DNA of 5,941 bases from Gammaproteobacteria bacterium (lineage in GTDB: Bacteria; Pseudomonadota; Gammaproteobacteria; Competibacterales; Competibacteraceae), in contig JAIFNF010000179.1 in the NCBI GenBank assembly GCA_020047885.1, positions 1-5,941 of the forward strand. The letters are read 5' to 3'. Every line of letters starts with the position of its first letter. Within the stretch, counting starts at the first letter, position 1. The translations under genes and the position numbers were made by a program. The notes under the pieces were generated by a model. That model was not told where the DNA came from, made no database searches, and was given only the letters and a program-made list of their open reading frames with translations. Below are positions 5,914-5,941 of this stretch, in pieces.

Positions 5914-5941
5914 ATGGCGACCTCTTCTGGAAAAGGTTCCG
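5914..5941 (+). CDS. possible start of a further gene, cut by the window end
   Basis: ATG 5914 is preceded by AAGGA (5899-5903) at ten bases and opens a frame reading MATSSGKGS to the end of the window, 32 bases after the DUF1566 stop. Nine residues are too few to identify anything; it could be co-transcribed with the DUF1566 gene or be spurious. Confidence 0.3.

Overview
The window is about 5.9 kb of GC-rich, fully bacterial DNA. Gene content points to a gammaproteobacterium: a ThiL, a YjjV-like TatD hydrolase, a TcdA-type E1-like dehydratase, an AAA-ATPase/PD-(D/E)XK fusion and a DUF1566 lectin-like exported protein. Several features recall environmental lineages such as Competibacter-like bacteria, but that placement is inference from family content and repeats, with low confidence.

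Layout. (1) Positions 1-529 (+) hold the C-terminal half of thiL. (2) Positions 530-663 are an intergenic gap with a long near-perfect inverted repeat (579-647) built from a 10-bp unit, lying between thiL and the convergent gene tcdA. (3) Positions 2985-664 (-) are a compact cluster, araC-type regulator -> TatD-family hydrolase -> tcdA, with abutting or overlapping ends, so probably one transcript. The tcdA gene carries an in-frame G/C-rich repeat element that adds about 17 residues. (4) Positions 2986-3126 hold the regulator's leader and a perfect 26-bp tandem duplication that contains the stop codon of the next gene. (5) Positions 4898-3117 (-) encode a 593-residue AAA-ATPase fused to a PD-(D/E)XK nuclease-like domain, a family of unknown role often found in many genomic copies. 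(6) Positions 4899-5047 are a divergent promoter region. (7) Positions 5048-5881 (+) encode an exported DUF1566 protein interrupted by a single in-frame amber codon where the family motif expects Trp. (8) A possible next gene starts at 5914 and runs off the end.

How the genes work together. ThiL (thiamine diphosphate synthesis) and TcdA (cyclic t6A formation in tRNA) are housekeeping functions, and the TatD protein is probably a metal-dependent deoxyribonuclease. No obvious pathway joins the regulator to the two enzymes behind it; co-transcription is the only link seen. The right half (AAA/nuclease gene, tandem repeat, DUF1566 gene) looks accessory.

I see no CRISPR array, tRNA, rRNA, transposase, reverse transcriptase or integrase. 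No convincing new multi-gene system is visible. The most notable items are the amber-interrupted DUF1566 gene, the repeat inserted within the tcdA reading frame, and the two structured intergenic repeats.
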